From Candidatus Arcticimaribacter sp. (lineage in GTDB: Bacteria > Bacteroidota > Bacteroidia > Flavobacteriales > Flavobacteriaceae), in NCBI GenBank assembly GCA_011526275.1, contig WTJP01000077.1, positions 28,462 to 34,577 on the forward strand: a DNA stretch of 6,116 nt. Direction: 5' to 3'. Below, piece after piece: positions 1 through 5,214 of this stretch. The notes beneath the pieces were generated by a model, which was not told the origin of the DNA, did not search any database, and was given only the letters and a program-made list of their open reading frames with translations. Both the position numbers and the translations under genes were made by a program. Each line of letters opens with the position of its first letter. Position 1 is the stretch's first letter.

Positions 1-1103
1 ATTTGGAAAAGGATGGCTGGGTTGTGGCAAGCCTTTTCTACCAATTTCTCCAAGGTGATTTTCCCCTGCTTGGCAGCGGTTAATAAGGCCAGTAGCGCAT
101 GCTGCACTAAGGGTCCACCGGAAGGCGCTTTGGTGTAGGGGTTTTGTTTTTCTTCTAAGGTATGGGGTGCGTGGTCGGTGGCCAATACATCAATACGATC
201 GTCGTTTAATGCAGCCCAAAGTGCTTCGCGGTCTTCGGTATTTTTTACTGCAGGATTCCACTTAATAAAAGTTCCTTTTTCGGCATAATCATCGGCGGTA
301 AACCACAAGTGATGCGTACATACTTCTGCAGTAATTTTCTTTTCCGCTAGAGGAATACTATTGTCGAACAAATCGGTTTCAATAGCAGTAGAAAGGTGAA
401 AAACGTGCAAACGCGCCCCAGTTTCTTTGGCCAAGGCAATAGCACGAGAGGAAGATAAATAGCAAGCCTCATGACTGCGAATTACAGGGTGTTTTTCGAT
501 AGGTATATCGTCTCCGTACTCCTCAATATGATCTGCTAAATTCTTTCGAATGGTAGGCTCGTCTTCGCAGTGAACCGAGATGACTAAATCGGTAGAAGAA
601 AATATTTTGCGCAAAACCTCTTCGTTGTCCACCAACATATTTCCAGTAGAAGATCCCAAGAATAACTTTAAGCCCGCTACCTGAGTAGTATCTAAATTTT
701 TGATTTCCTCAAAGTTGTCGTTGGTTCCACCAAACATAAACGAATAGTTGGCGAGAGCATCTTGATCGGCAATAGCAAACTTCCGGTCGAGTTCTTCGCG
801 GGTTGTGGTTTGCGGATTGGTATTGGGCATTTCAATGAACGAAGTAATTCCACCGGCTACTGCTGCTCTCGATTCTGTTCGAATACAAGCTTTGTGGGTA
901 AGCCCCGGCTCACGAAAGTGCACTTGGTCGTCGATTAAGCCTGGAAGCAAATATTTCCCCTCCGCCTCGACGATTTCGGTTTGATCATCAGCGGCAATTG
1001 TCTCCTTGATTTGAGCGATTTTTCCCGCTTCAATCAATACGTCCATTTGCTTGGTTTCTCCTTCGTTTACAACAAAAGCATTTTTGATGAGTGTCTTCTT
1101 CAT
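1..1103 (-). CDS. pyrC: Dihydroorotase (partial, C-terminus beyond window edge)
   Basis: Cyclic amidohydrolase of de novo pyrimidine synthesis that interconverts N-carbamoyl-aspartate and dihydroorotate in the cytoplasm. The open frame runs from an ATG at 1103 to the window edge, giving 367 residues with no stop; related proteins run to roughly 420-445, so the last 50-80 residues are missing. Visible motifs: GLIDDQVHFREPG at 55-67, the PNTNPQTTT segment at 93-101, GLKLFLGSSTGNM at 144-156 with Lys146 as candidate carboxylated metal-bridging lysine, HCED at 178-181, HVFHLST at 233-239, CTHH at 262-265, and ATDHAPH at 308-314 with Asp310 as the expected catalytic acid. The usual HxH metal pair reads Gln60-x-His62, so one standard ligand is replaced. 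The ATG overlaps the stop of the upstream glycosyltransferase as ATGA, so co-transcription and translational coupling are likely. The family call is secure; which dihydroorotase class it belongs to is less so. Confidence 0.96.
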   Translation of the reverse strand, partial: MKKTLIKNAFVVNEGETKQMDVLIEAGKIAQIKETIAADDQTEIVEAEGKYLLPGLIDDQVHFREPGLTHKACIRTESRAAVAGGITSFIEMPNTNPQTTTREELDRKFAIADQDALANYSFMFGGTNDNFEEIKNLDTTQVAGLKLFLGSSTGNMLVDNEEVLRKIFSSTDLVISVHCEDEPTIRKNLADHIEEYGDDIPIEKHPVIRSHEACYLSSSRAIALAKETGARLHVFHLSTAIETDLFDNSIPLAEKKITAEVCTHHLWFTADDYAEKGTFIKWNPAVKNTEDREALWAALNDDRIDVLATDHAPHTLEEKQNPYTKAPSGGPLVQHALLALLTAAKQGKITLEKLVEKACHNPAILFQ

Positions 1104-1822
1104 ATACGTTTAAAAATGGATACAAATTTAAGGTAAATTACCCCGAAAATGGCTTCCCAAATAATGGAACCATTCATTTTTGAAACCCCTCGTTCTCGGT
1201 TCACAAAAACGATGGGAACTTCTTCAAGAGTACAGCCCTTTTTCCAGAGCTTAAATTTCATTTCAATTTGAAAGGCATAACCCACAAAGGCAATTTCGGC
1301 TAAAACTAATTTCCTTAAAGCCGAAGCGCGATAGCCCACAAAACCGGCAGTAGGGTCCTTGATTGCTAAACCAGTGATGAGTCGTACATAGATAGAAGCT
1401 CCCATGGAGAGAGCTATTCTCGAGAGCGGCCAATTGACCACATTCACCCCGCCCAAATATCGAGAGCCAACGACAACATCTTTCCCCTCTTCTAGCTTGG
1501 AAATCATCTTCGGTAAAGCCGCAGCAGGATGTGACAAATCGGCATCCATTTCAAATAGATAGTCATAATCGCGTGCTAGGCCCCACTGAAAACCGTGAAT
1601 ATAGGCCTTGCCTAAACCTTCTTTCTCAGCCCTTGAAAGCAGGTGAATTTGTTCGGGAAATTTCTGCTGAAAGCGCATCACTTCCTCGGCAGTACCGTCG
1701 GGCGAGGAGTCGTCTACAAACAGTAAATGCAACTTGGGCTCAACCGAAAAAATAGCATCGATGAGCGGAGAGATATTTTCCTTCTCGTTAAAGGTGGGAA
1801 TGATGATTAGGGTTGCTTTCAT
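1100..1822 (-). CDS. GT2 family glycosyltransferase, polyprenol-phosphate mannose synthase-like (DPM1-like)
   Basis: 240-residue family 2 glycosyltransferase with the layout of dolichol/polyprenol-phosphate mannosyltransferases, which move a sugar from a nucleotide donor to a polyprenyl phosphate at the inner membrane face. The GT-A fold shows: IIIPTFNEKENI at 6-17, VDDSSPDGT at 36-44 (nucleotide binding), MDADLSHP at 92-99 with the metal-binding DAD at 93-95, VGSRY at 118-122, DPTAGF at 156-161, and an acceptor-side RGVSKM motif at 211-216. The C-terminus (about 219-237) is hydrophobic but too short for the transmembrane domain found in longer DPM synthases, so it resembles the short, membrane-associated form. 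The start at 1822 is forced: the upstream frame reaches a TGA with no start codon in between. It is first gene of a two-gene unit with pyrC (ATGA overlap). A TACTTTTG promoter box lies 8 bases before the ATG. The actual sugar (mannose or another) cannot be read from sequence. Confidence 0.93.
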   Translation of the reverse strand: MKATLIIIPTFNEKENISPLIDAIFSVEPKLHLLFVDDSSPDGTAEEVMRFQQKFPEQIHLLSRAEKEGLGKAYIHGFQWGLARDYDYLFEMDADLSHPAAALPKMISKLEEGKDVVVGSRYLGGVNVVNWPLSRIALSMGASIYVRLITGLAIKDPTAGFVGYRASALRKLVLAEIAFVGYAFQIEMKFKLWKKGCTLEEVPIVFVNRERGVSKMNGSIIWEAIFGVIYLKFVSIFKRI

Positions 1823-1854
1823 AGCACGTCCAAAAGTACGAAAATTAAAGCCAT
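1819..1854 (-). CDS. Candidate 11-codon upstream mini-ORF (MALIFVLLDVL)
   Basis: On the minus strand an ATG at 1854-1852 opens an 11-codon frame, MALIFVLLDVL, whose TGA overlaps the glycosyltransferase ATG as ATGA. It is preceded by a perfect AGGAGG at 1868-1863, eight bases from the ATG, the only such strong ribosome-binding site noticed at a start in this window. This looks like a leader peptide that could couple translation into the glycosyltransferase gene. Against it, a good promoter box (TACTTTTG, 1838-1831) lies inside the mini-ORF, and transcripts from that box would start after the mini-ORF's ATG and not contain it. Expression therefore needs an upstream start site, for which I see no clear box. 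Chance remains possible at this length. Confidence 0.3.
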   Translation of the reverse strand: MALIFVLLDVL

Positions 1855-1860
1855 CTCAAT
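1831..1860 (-). promoter_or_regulatory. Predicted Bacteroidota-type promoter for the glycosyltransferase-pyrC unit
   Basis: The minus strand reads TACTTTTG at 1838-1831, a full match to the TAnnTTTG -7 consensus of Bacteroidota primary sigma factors. An ATTG at 1860-1857 sits 18 bases upstream, close to the expected place for the -33 TTG/TTTG element. Only 8 bases separate the box from the ATG at 1822, so the transcript would be leaderless or have a leader of a few bases. No transcript data support it here. Confidence 0.55.
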
Positions 1861-1888
1861 CGCCTCCTGTAATCCCGATTTAATTTGA

Positions 1889-1896
1889 TAATTTTG
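1889..1896 (+). promoter_or_regulatory. Predicted -7 box for the DUF4271-hemD unit
   Basis: TAATTTTG matches TAnnTTTG exactly and ends 4 bases before the ATG at 1901, which would place transcription start at or just after the start codon. There is no convincing -33 TTG at the right distance. The surroundings are AT-rich, so a chance match is plausible. If the box is real, the mRNA is leaderless or translation starts further in, for example at the ATG of Met15. Confidence 0.35.
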
Positions 1897-1900
1897 ATGC

Positions 1901-2560
1901 ATGAACGAATGGACCTTACTCGCCACCGACCAAAACGATTGGATGGCCTATGTGTTTGGAATAAATTTCCTGTTGTTTGTGTTCTGCAAGCAGCAATTCA
2001 GTCAGCAGTTTTTCACTTTTTTTCGGGTGATCGACACCCCCCTCTATTTTAGCAGTTACGGAGAACGATCGGTCCTTCAGCAGGGATTTGTGATTTGTTC
2101 AGTCCTGTTTTCCATCATCAACAGCAGCCTCTTTTTGGGCTTTTTATTGGCGCAGTATACCGAGCGGGTTTTTGACCTTAGCAACTTTGGACTCTTGTTT
2201 GGCGGACTTAGTCTTGTAGTGATTCTCCGCCAGATTATTTTACTTGGACTAGGGTTTTTCATCGATTTGAATTCCTTCATCAATCAATATCAATTTCGAC
2301 AGGCTACCTATCTGTTCCGTCTCTCTTTCTTGGCGTATGTAGGTTTGGTTTTTTATCACTTTACCTTTGCTCATTCCCCCCTATTTTTTGACTTAATGCT
2401 CTACATGGTGTTGGGTTTATACCTGCTTTATCACTTTATGGTTTACCGTCAGTTGTTTAATGTCTTAAATAAAGGTGGGATGTATTTTATTTTGTATCTT
2501 TGCACTCTCAAATTAACCCCTTGGGTTTTGCTTTTCAAGGGATTAAACAACTTGCTATGA
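1901..2560 (+). CDS. DUF4271 family multi-spanning membrane protein
   Basis: 219-residue, strongly hydrophobic protein recognised as DUF4271, a family of Bacteroidota inner-membrane proteins with no assigned function. About six membrane segments can be read, near residues 14-29, 64-84, 97-118, 136-156, 160-182 and 193-213. Family-like features include the N-terminal NDW (12-14) just before the first helix and the C-terminal FILYLCTLKLTP stretch (196-207). No catalytic motif or signal peptide is visible. The ATG at 1901 is preferred because it keeps the NDW segment; Met15 is the next in-frame ATG but would cut it off. No Shine-Dalgarno site precedes it. Its TGA overlaps the hemD ATG as ATGA, a tight pairing I associate with this family generally, which suggests a shared pathway or simple coupling. 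The family call is from recognition of sequence features and gene context. Confidence 0.85.
   Translation: MNEWTLLATDQNDWMAYVFGINFLLFVFCKQQFSQQFFTFFRVIDTPLYFSSYGERSVLQQGFVICSVLFSIINSSLFLGFLLAQYTERVFDLSNFGLLFGGLSLVVILRQIILLGLGFFIDLNSFINQYQFRQATYLFRLSFLAYVGLVFYHFTFAHSPLFFDLMLYMVLGLYLLYHFMVYRQLFNVLNKGGMYFILYLCTLKLTPWVLLFKGLNNLL
2495..2502 (+). promoter_or_regulatory. Possible internal promoter for hemD inside the DUF4271 gene
   Basis: TATCTTTG, followed by CACTC, is an exact TAnnTTTG match and lies 55 bases before the hemD ATG at 2557. Initiation a few bases downstream would give a leader of about 45-50 bases. No -33 TTTG is visible about 19 bases upstream. The same bases encode Tyr-Leu-Cys-Thr-Leu (codons 199-203) of DUF4271, a conserved-looking stretch, so coding constraint alone could explain the match. 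Confidence 0.4.
2513..2546 (+). promoter_or_regulatory. Imperfect hairpin just upstream of hemD start
   Basis: CCCTTG (2518-2523) pairs with CAAGGG (2536-2541) around a 12-base loop. After one C-A mismatch, TTAA (2513-2516) pairs with TTAA (2543-2546). The structure ends 10 bases before the hemD ATG, inside the last codons of DUF4271. It is not followed by a T-run, so it is not a typical intrinsic terminator. It could hide or expose the hemD start region, but a chance fold is possible. Confidence 0.35.
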
Positions 2561-3306
2561 GCGCGAACAAAGTGAAAACTATCTTGGTCTCTCAACCAGA
2601 GCCGAATTCTGAAAACTCTCCTTACACTCGTCTTAGAGAAAAACACAATCTCACGATTGATTTTCGTCCGTTTATTCACGTGGAAGGGGTTGAGGCCAAA
2701 GAAGTGCGTCAACAGAAAATTGATTTCAATGATTTCGATTCCGTTATTTTAACGAGTCGCAACTCGGTAGATCATTATTTCCGCTTGGCCGAAGAAATGC
2801 GCTTTAAAGTGCCTGATAGCACTAAATACTTTTGCCAGTCGGAAGCAGTTGCATACTACCTCCAAAAATACGTTGTTTACCGCAAGCGTAAGATTTATGT
2901 AGGCGAACGCAGTGTAATGGATTTAGAGGCCACCTTCAAGAAGTTTAAAGACGACCGTTTTTTACTTCCTTCCTCTGATATTTTAAAACCCGTTATCCCT
3001 AATTTTCTCGACGGTTTATCGCTCAACTGGAAACGCGCACAAATGTACCGCACCGTAGTGAGCGATTTGTCTGACCTCCGCGACGTCTATTACGACGTTT
3101 TGGTCTTCTTTAGTCCTTCGGGAATAGAGTCCTTGTTCAAAAACTTCCCAGACTTTGAACAAAACGACACCCGTATCGCGGTTTATGGAAATACTACTGT
3201 AAAGGCAGCTGATGAGGCTAAACTCCGTGTTGACATCAAAGCACCAACCGAAGACACGCCTTCCATGACCATGGCCATTGAAAAGTACATCAAGGAATTG
3301 GCCTAA
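2557..3306 (+). CDS. hemD: Uroporphyrinogen-III synthase (HemD family)
   Basis: 249-residue cytoplasmic enzyme of the HemD family, which cyclises hydroxymethylbilane to uroporphyrinogen III with inversion of ring D, leading to heme, siroheme and cobalamin. The two-domain HemD pattern is visible: SVILTSRNSVDHYF at 62-75 (first domain), the linker and domain-swap region near 110-165, VLVFFSPSGIESLF at 181-194 (second domain) and YGNTTVKAADEA at 210-221. Length is normal. The start is placed at the ATG at 2557, overlapping the DUF4271 stop; a TTG at 2500 would add 19 residues that overlap the upstream gene and resemble nothing in the family. No other heme gene lies in the window. The sequence matches what I recall as a very uniform Bacteroidota subgroup, unusual for an enzyme family known for weak conservation, so activity is inferred from the family. 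The TAA overlaps the convergent DUF423 stop. Confidence 0.9.
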   Translation: MSANKVKTILVSQPEPNSENSPYTRLREKHNLTIDFRPFIHVEGVEAKEVRQQKIDFNDFDSVILTSRNSVDHYFRLAEEMRFKVPDSTKYFCQSEAVAYYLQKYVVYRKRKIYVGERSVMDLEATFKKFKDDRFLLPSSDILKPVIPNFLDGLSLNWKRAQMYRTVVSDLSDLRDVYYDVLVFFSPSGIESLFKNFPDFEQNDTRIAVYGNTTVKAADEAKLRVDIKAPTEDTPSMTMAIEKYIKELA

Positions 3307-3695
3307 GCGCTCAACTGTTTTCCCAATAGAAAAATAAGGTAGCCCCAGCCGGCTAACAACAACAACCCTCCCAAAGGTGTTACTGGCCCTAACCAACTCA
3401 CTTGAAGTTGGTGGATCGCTTTTGTCGATAGTGCGATGATGGAGCCCGAAAAAACAAAAATTCCAATCACAAGTACTAGAGCAATCCTTCCTTTAGCCAT
3501 TTCGTCGAGATAGGGCAAACCTGCCAATGCCAGTAGCGCTACACCGTGAAAAAGCAAATAACGAATAGCAATCATATAGCTTTGCAAAGCATCGGGGGTG
3601 AGTCGCGCTTTTAAGGCATGGCTCCCTAAGGCGCCAAAGAGTACGCCTAAAAACATCATTATACTTCCTAAAAATGCTGCGGTAATTAATTTCAT
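3303..3695 (-). CDS. DUF423 small membrane protein (YgdD/TMEM256-like)
   Basis: 130-residue integral membrane protein of the DUF423 family, widespread in bacteria and related to eukaryotic TMEM256; no biochemical role is established. Family hallmarks are clear: FGALGSHALKARLTPDALQSY at 20-40, IRYLLFHGVALL at 44-55, FVFSGSIIALS at 80-90 and WLGPVTPLGGLLLLAGW at 101-117. About four membrane segments fit near 4-22, 43-60, 70-90 and 104-125. The start at 3695 is the expected family N-terminus; an AGGA at 3710-3707, 11 bases upstream, is a weak ribosome-binding candidate. It is a single-gene unit lying tail to tail with hemD, the TAG sharing three bases with hemD's TAA, and head to head with the Lrp regulator gene across 102 bases. 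Confidence 0.92.
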   Translation of the reverse strand: MKLITAAFLGSIMMFLGVLFGALGSHALKARLTPDALQSYMIAIRYLLFHGVALLALAGLPYLDEMAKGRIALVLVIGIFVFSGSIIALSTKAIHQLQVSWLGPVTPLGGLLLLAGWGYLIFLLGKQLSA

Positions 3696-3735
3696 GGTGG
3701 TGATTTTCCTGCAATTTATGATTATTTGACTGAAA

Positions 3736-3807
3736 GTGTTTTCCCTATTTATTTAATAATAACAATCAAAACACCTACTTTTACTTAAATTTTTAAAGTG
3801 AAAACAC
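3736..3807. promoter_or_regulatory. Three phased AAAACAC words, candidate operator of the Lrp regulator
   Basis: GTGTTTT at 3736-3742 (the inverted form), AAAACAC at 3768-3774 and AAAACAC at 3801-3807 lie with centres 32 and 33 bases apart, about three helical turns each. The outer two share an eighth base (GAAAACAC). The set spans the gap between DUF423 and the Lrp gene and reaches into the Lrp gene's second to fourth codons. Lrp/AsnC proteins often bind several phased sites and repress their own gene, so an autoregulatory role fits. The words are AT-rich and short, so chance is not excluded. Confidence 0.3.
3776..3783 (+). promoter_or_regulatory. Weak -7 box candidate for the Lrp regulator
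   Basis: TACTTTTA matches TAnnTTTG in all but the last base and lies 14 bases before the GTG at 3798. It directly follows the middle AAAACAC word, so a bound regulator would overlap it. No -33 element is clear. Confidence 0.3.
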
Positions 3808-4265
3808 AAGATACTGTGCAAATCGATGGGATTGATAAAATCATCCTGAATGGCCTAATGCAAGACGCCCGCATGTCGATCAATCAATTGGCCAAGCAGG
3901 TGGGTATCTCGGGTGCTGCGGTGCATCAACGCTTAAAGAAATTGGAAAAGGCTGAACTCATTCAAGGTTCACAAGTCATGGTTAACCCTAAAAAACTTGG
4001 CTACACCACCTTGGCTTTTGTGGGGATTTACTTGGACAAGGCCATGAGCAATCCCGCTGCGGTAGAACAATTGCGAAAAATTAAAGAGGTGATTGAATGC
4101 CACTACACCACGGGAGATTGGAGTGTTTTGGTAAAGATTCTATGCAAGGACAATGAGCATTTGATGAATTTGCTCAACAACCAAATCCAAAAGATTGAAG
4201 GGATTTCAAGAACGGAAACCTTTATCTCGCTCGATCAGCAAATTGCTCGTCAAATCAGCCTCTAG
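3798..4265 (+). CDS. Lrp/AsnC family transcriptional regulator
   Basis: 155-residue DNA-binding regulator that senses amino acids or related small molecules. An N-terminal winged helix-turn-helix (about 9-65) includes INQLAKQVGISGAAVHQRLK at 28-47, the latter half being the recognition helix. It is followed by a RAM/AsnC ligand-binding and oligomerisation domain (about 69-145), with TTGDWSVLVKI at 104-114 in the place of the family's effector-contacting glycine segment and the C-terminal ISRTETFISL at 136-145. Length is normal. The start is a GTG at 3798; the next candidate, GTG at 3816, would also leave the domain intact, and the first in-frame ATG (Met21) would cut into the first helix. The gene stands alone, divergent from DUF423 and convergent with the metallopeptidase, sharing a CTAG palindrome that gives both stops. 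Effector and targets cannot be read from sequence. Confidence 0.95.
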   Translation: MKTQDTVQIDGIDKIILNGLMQDARMSINQLAKQVGISGAAVHQRLKKLEKAELIQGSQVMVNPKKLGYTTLAFVGIYLDKAMSNPAAVEQLRKIKEVIECHYTTGDWSVLVKILCKDNEHLMNLLNNQIQKIEGISRTETFISLDQQIARQISL

Positions 4266-4954
4266 TCGCGGCTGTTCCCCACTACCCTTAACAGGAAATA
4301 GAGCAAAGTCGCTAAAGAACCAATGGCCGCAACCACATAAGTGCGCGCAGCCCATTTCAAAGCATCTTCTGCACCTTGTAATTCTTGCTGACTCACCATG
4401 TTTTTGCGTTTTAACCAAGCAATCGCTCGGTTACTTGCGTCGTATTCTACGGGCAGGGTAATAAAACTGAACAAGGTTCCCATACCAAAAAAAGCCACCC
4501 CTAGCATCGCGATGGTATTTCCAAACGCAGTGCTTTGTCCCATCATGAGACCACCAAAGATCATCCACATGGAGAAATTGGAGGCAATACTCACCACAGG
4601 CACCAAGGAAGAGCGCATTTGCAACCACTCATAGCCAATATTGTGTTGCACGGCATGACCACATTCGTGGGCAGCCACGGCAGCTGCAGAGGCGTTGCGT
4701 TGGCTGTAAACCCCCTCACTTAGATTAACGGTTTTGGTTTTTGGATTGTAGTGATCGGTTAACATCCCTGGGGTAGAGACCACCTGAACATCGCGAATCC
4801 CGTGATCACGCAACATTTGCTCGGCAATTTCTTTCCCCGACATGCCGTTGCGAAGGTGCACCTGCGAATAGTGCTTGAATTTTCTTTTTAGCGTGCTGCT
4901 TACCACAGAACTTAAGATTCCAAAAACAGCTAGAAGTAGGTAGTAGCCCATCAT
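4262..4954 (-). CDS. YugP-like membrane zinc metallopeptidase (Zn_peptidase_2 family)
   Basis: 230-residue membrane protein of the YugP / Zn_peptidase_2 family, putative zinc proteases with little known about substrates. The zinc site HECGH lies at 96-100 (an HExxH motif with Glu97 as catalytic base), preceded by NLSEGVYSQRNASAAAVAA at 77-95. LPVEYDASNRA at 167-177 carries the likely third zinc ligand (Glu170) and the family's conserved Asp172. Membrane segments are expected near 3-20, 115-138, 144-166 and 205-225. The N-terminus has two consecutive Met codons (4954-4949), so the start may be either. It begins 5 bases after the stop of the SemiSWEET gene and is last in the leuS-SemiSWEET-metallopeptidase operon. 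Its TAG is read from the opposite strand of the CTAG that ends the Lrp gene. All motif residues are present, so it should be active; its substrate is unknown. Confidence 0.93.
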   Translation of the reverse strand: MMGYYLLLAVFGILSSVVSSTLKRKFKHYSQVHLRNGMSGKEIAEQMLRDHGIRDVQVVSTPGMLTDHYNPKTKTVNLSEGVYSQRNASAAAVAAHECGHAVQHNIGYEWLQMRSSLVPVVSIASNFSMWMIFGGLMMGQSTAFGNTIAMLGVAFFGMGTLFSFITLPVEYDASNRAIAWLKRKNMVSQQELQGAEDALKWAARTYVVAAIGSLATLLYFLLRVVGNSRD

Positions 4955-4959
4955 AAGTC

Positions 4960-5214
4960 TTAATCTTTATATTTTATTTTAACGTAAATGATAAAGAGCA
5001 AAATTGATGCCGAGATCAAATTTGCCAAAATGACAGGCCATTTACCGATCATTAAACCGTAAACCTCCCAGGACAACACCCCAGACAACATGACCAAATA
5101 CATGGTTAGCGAAACCCCTTTGGCTGTTTTTTCTTTGTAGATCTTATAGGCCTGAGGAACAAAGGCTGCAGTGGATAAAAAGGCTGCTAAAAAACCGATG
5201 AACTCCACCCACAT
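4960..5214 (-). CDS. SemiSWEET-type PQ-loop/MtN3 transporter
   Basis: 84-residue, three-helix membrane protein of the SemiSWEET family, which works as a homodimer; characterised members carry sugars across the inner membrane. The first helix (about 4-22) holds the FVPQ motif at 18-21, with Pro20 and Gln21 of the PQ loop, followed by the basic loop KIYKEKTAKGVS at 24-35. The second helix (about 37-57) has Trp49 in SWEVYGL and the third (about 61-79) has Asn65 in LANLIS. A Trp and an Asn at these places line the substrate pocket in structurally known SemiSWEETs, so sugar transport is plausible. The ATG shares its A with the leuS TAA (TAATG), a one-base overlap that favours reinitiation by ribosomes finishing leuS. 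The zinc metallopeptidase follows after 5 bases. The substrate is not known, and the link to leuS is probably shared expression only. Confidence 0.9.
   Translation of the reverse strand: MWVEFIGFLAAFLSTAAFVPQAYKIYKEKTAKGVSLTMYLVMLSGVLSWEVYGLMIGKWPVILANLISASILLFIIYVKIKYKD

Noticed and set aside
1531..1755. Plus-strand 74-codon frame opposite the glycosyltransferase
   Set aside because: It is antisense to a gene with clear motifs, resembles no protein I know, and has no promoter or ribosome-binding site.
2513..2546. Intrinsic terminator reading of the hairpin before hemD
   Set aside because: No T-run follows the stem, and the following bases lead directly into the hemD start.
2500..2556. TTG-initiated N-terminal extension of hemD
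   Set aside because: It would overlap DUF4271 by about 60 bases, has no family resemblance, and its start codon lies within the TATCTTTG box. The ATG at 2557 overlaps the upstream stop in the common ATGA manner.
2449..2712. Minus-strand 87-codon frame across the DUF4271-hemD junction
   Set aside because: It is antisense to two well-supported genes and has no family resemblance or start signals.
3016..3396. Minus-strand 126-codon frame opposite hemD and the end of DUF423
   Set aside because: Length alone is not support: it lies opposite strongly conserved hemD codons and its product has no recognisable domain.
4195..4723. Plus-strand frames opposite the metallopeptidase gene (4195-4461, 4398-4634, 4535-4723)
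   Set aside because: They are shadows of a gene with an intact HECGH site; low-complexity translation, no start signals, and mutual overlap.
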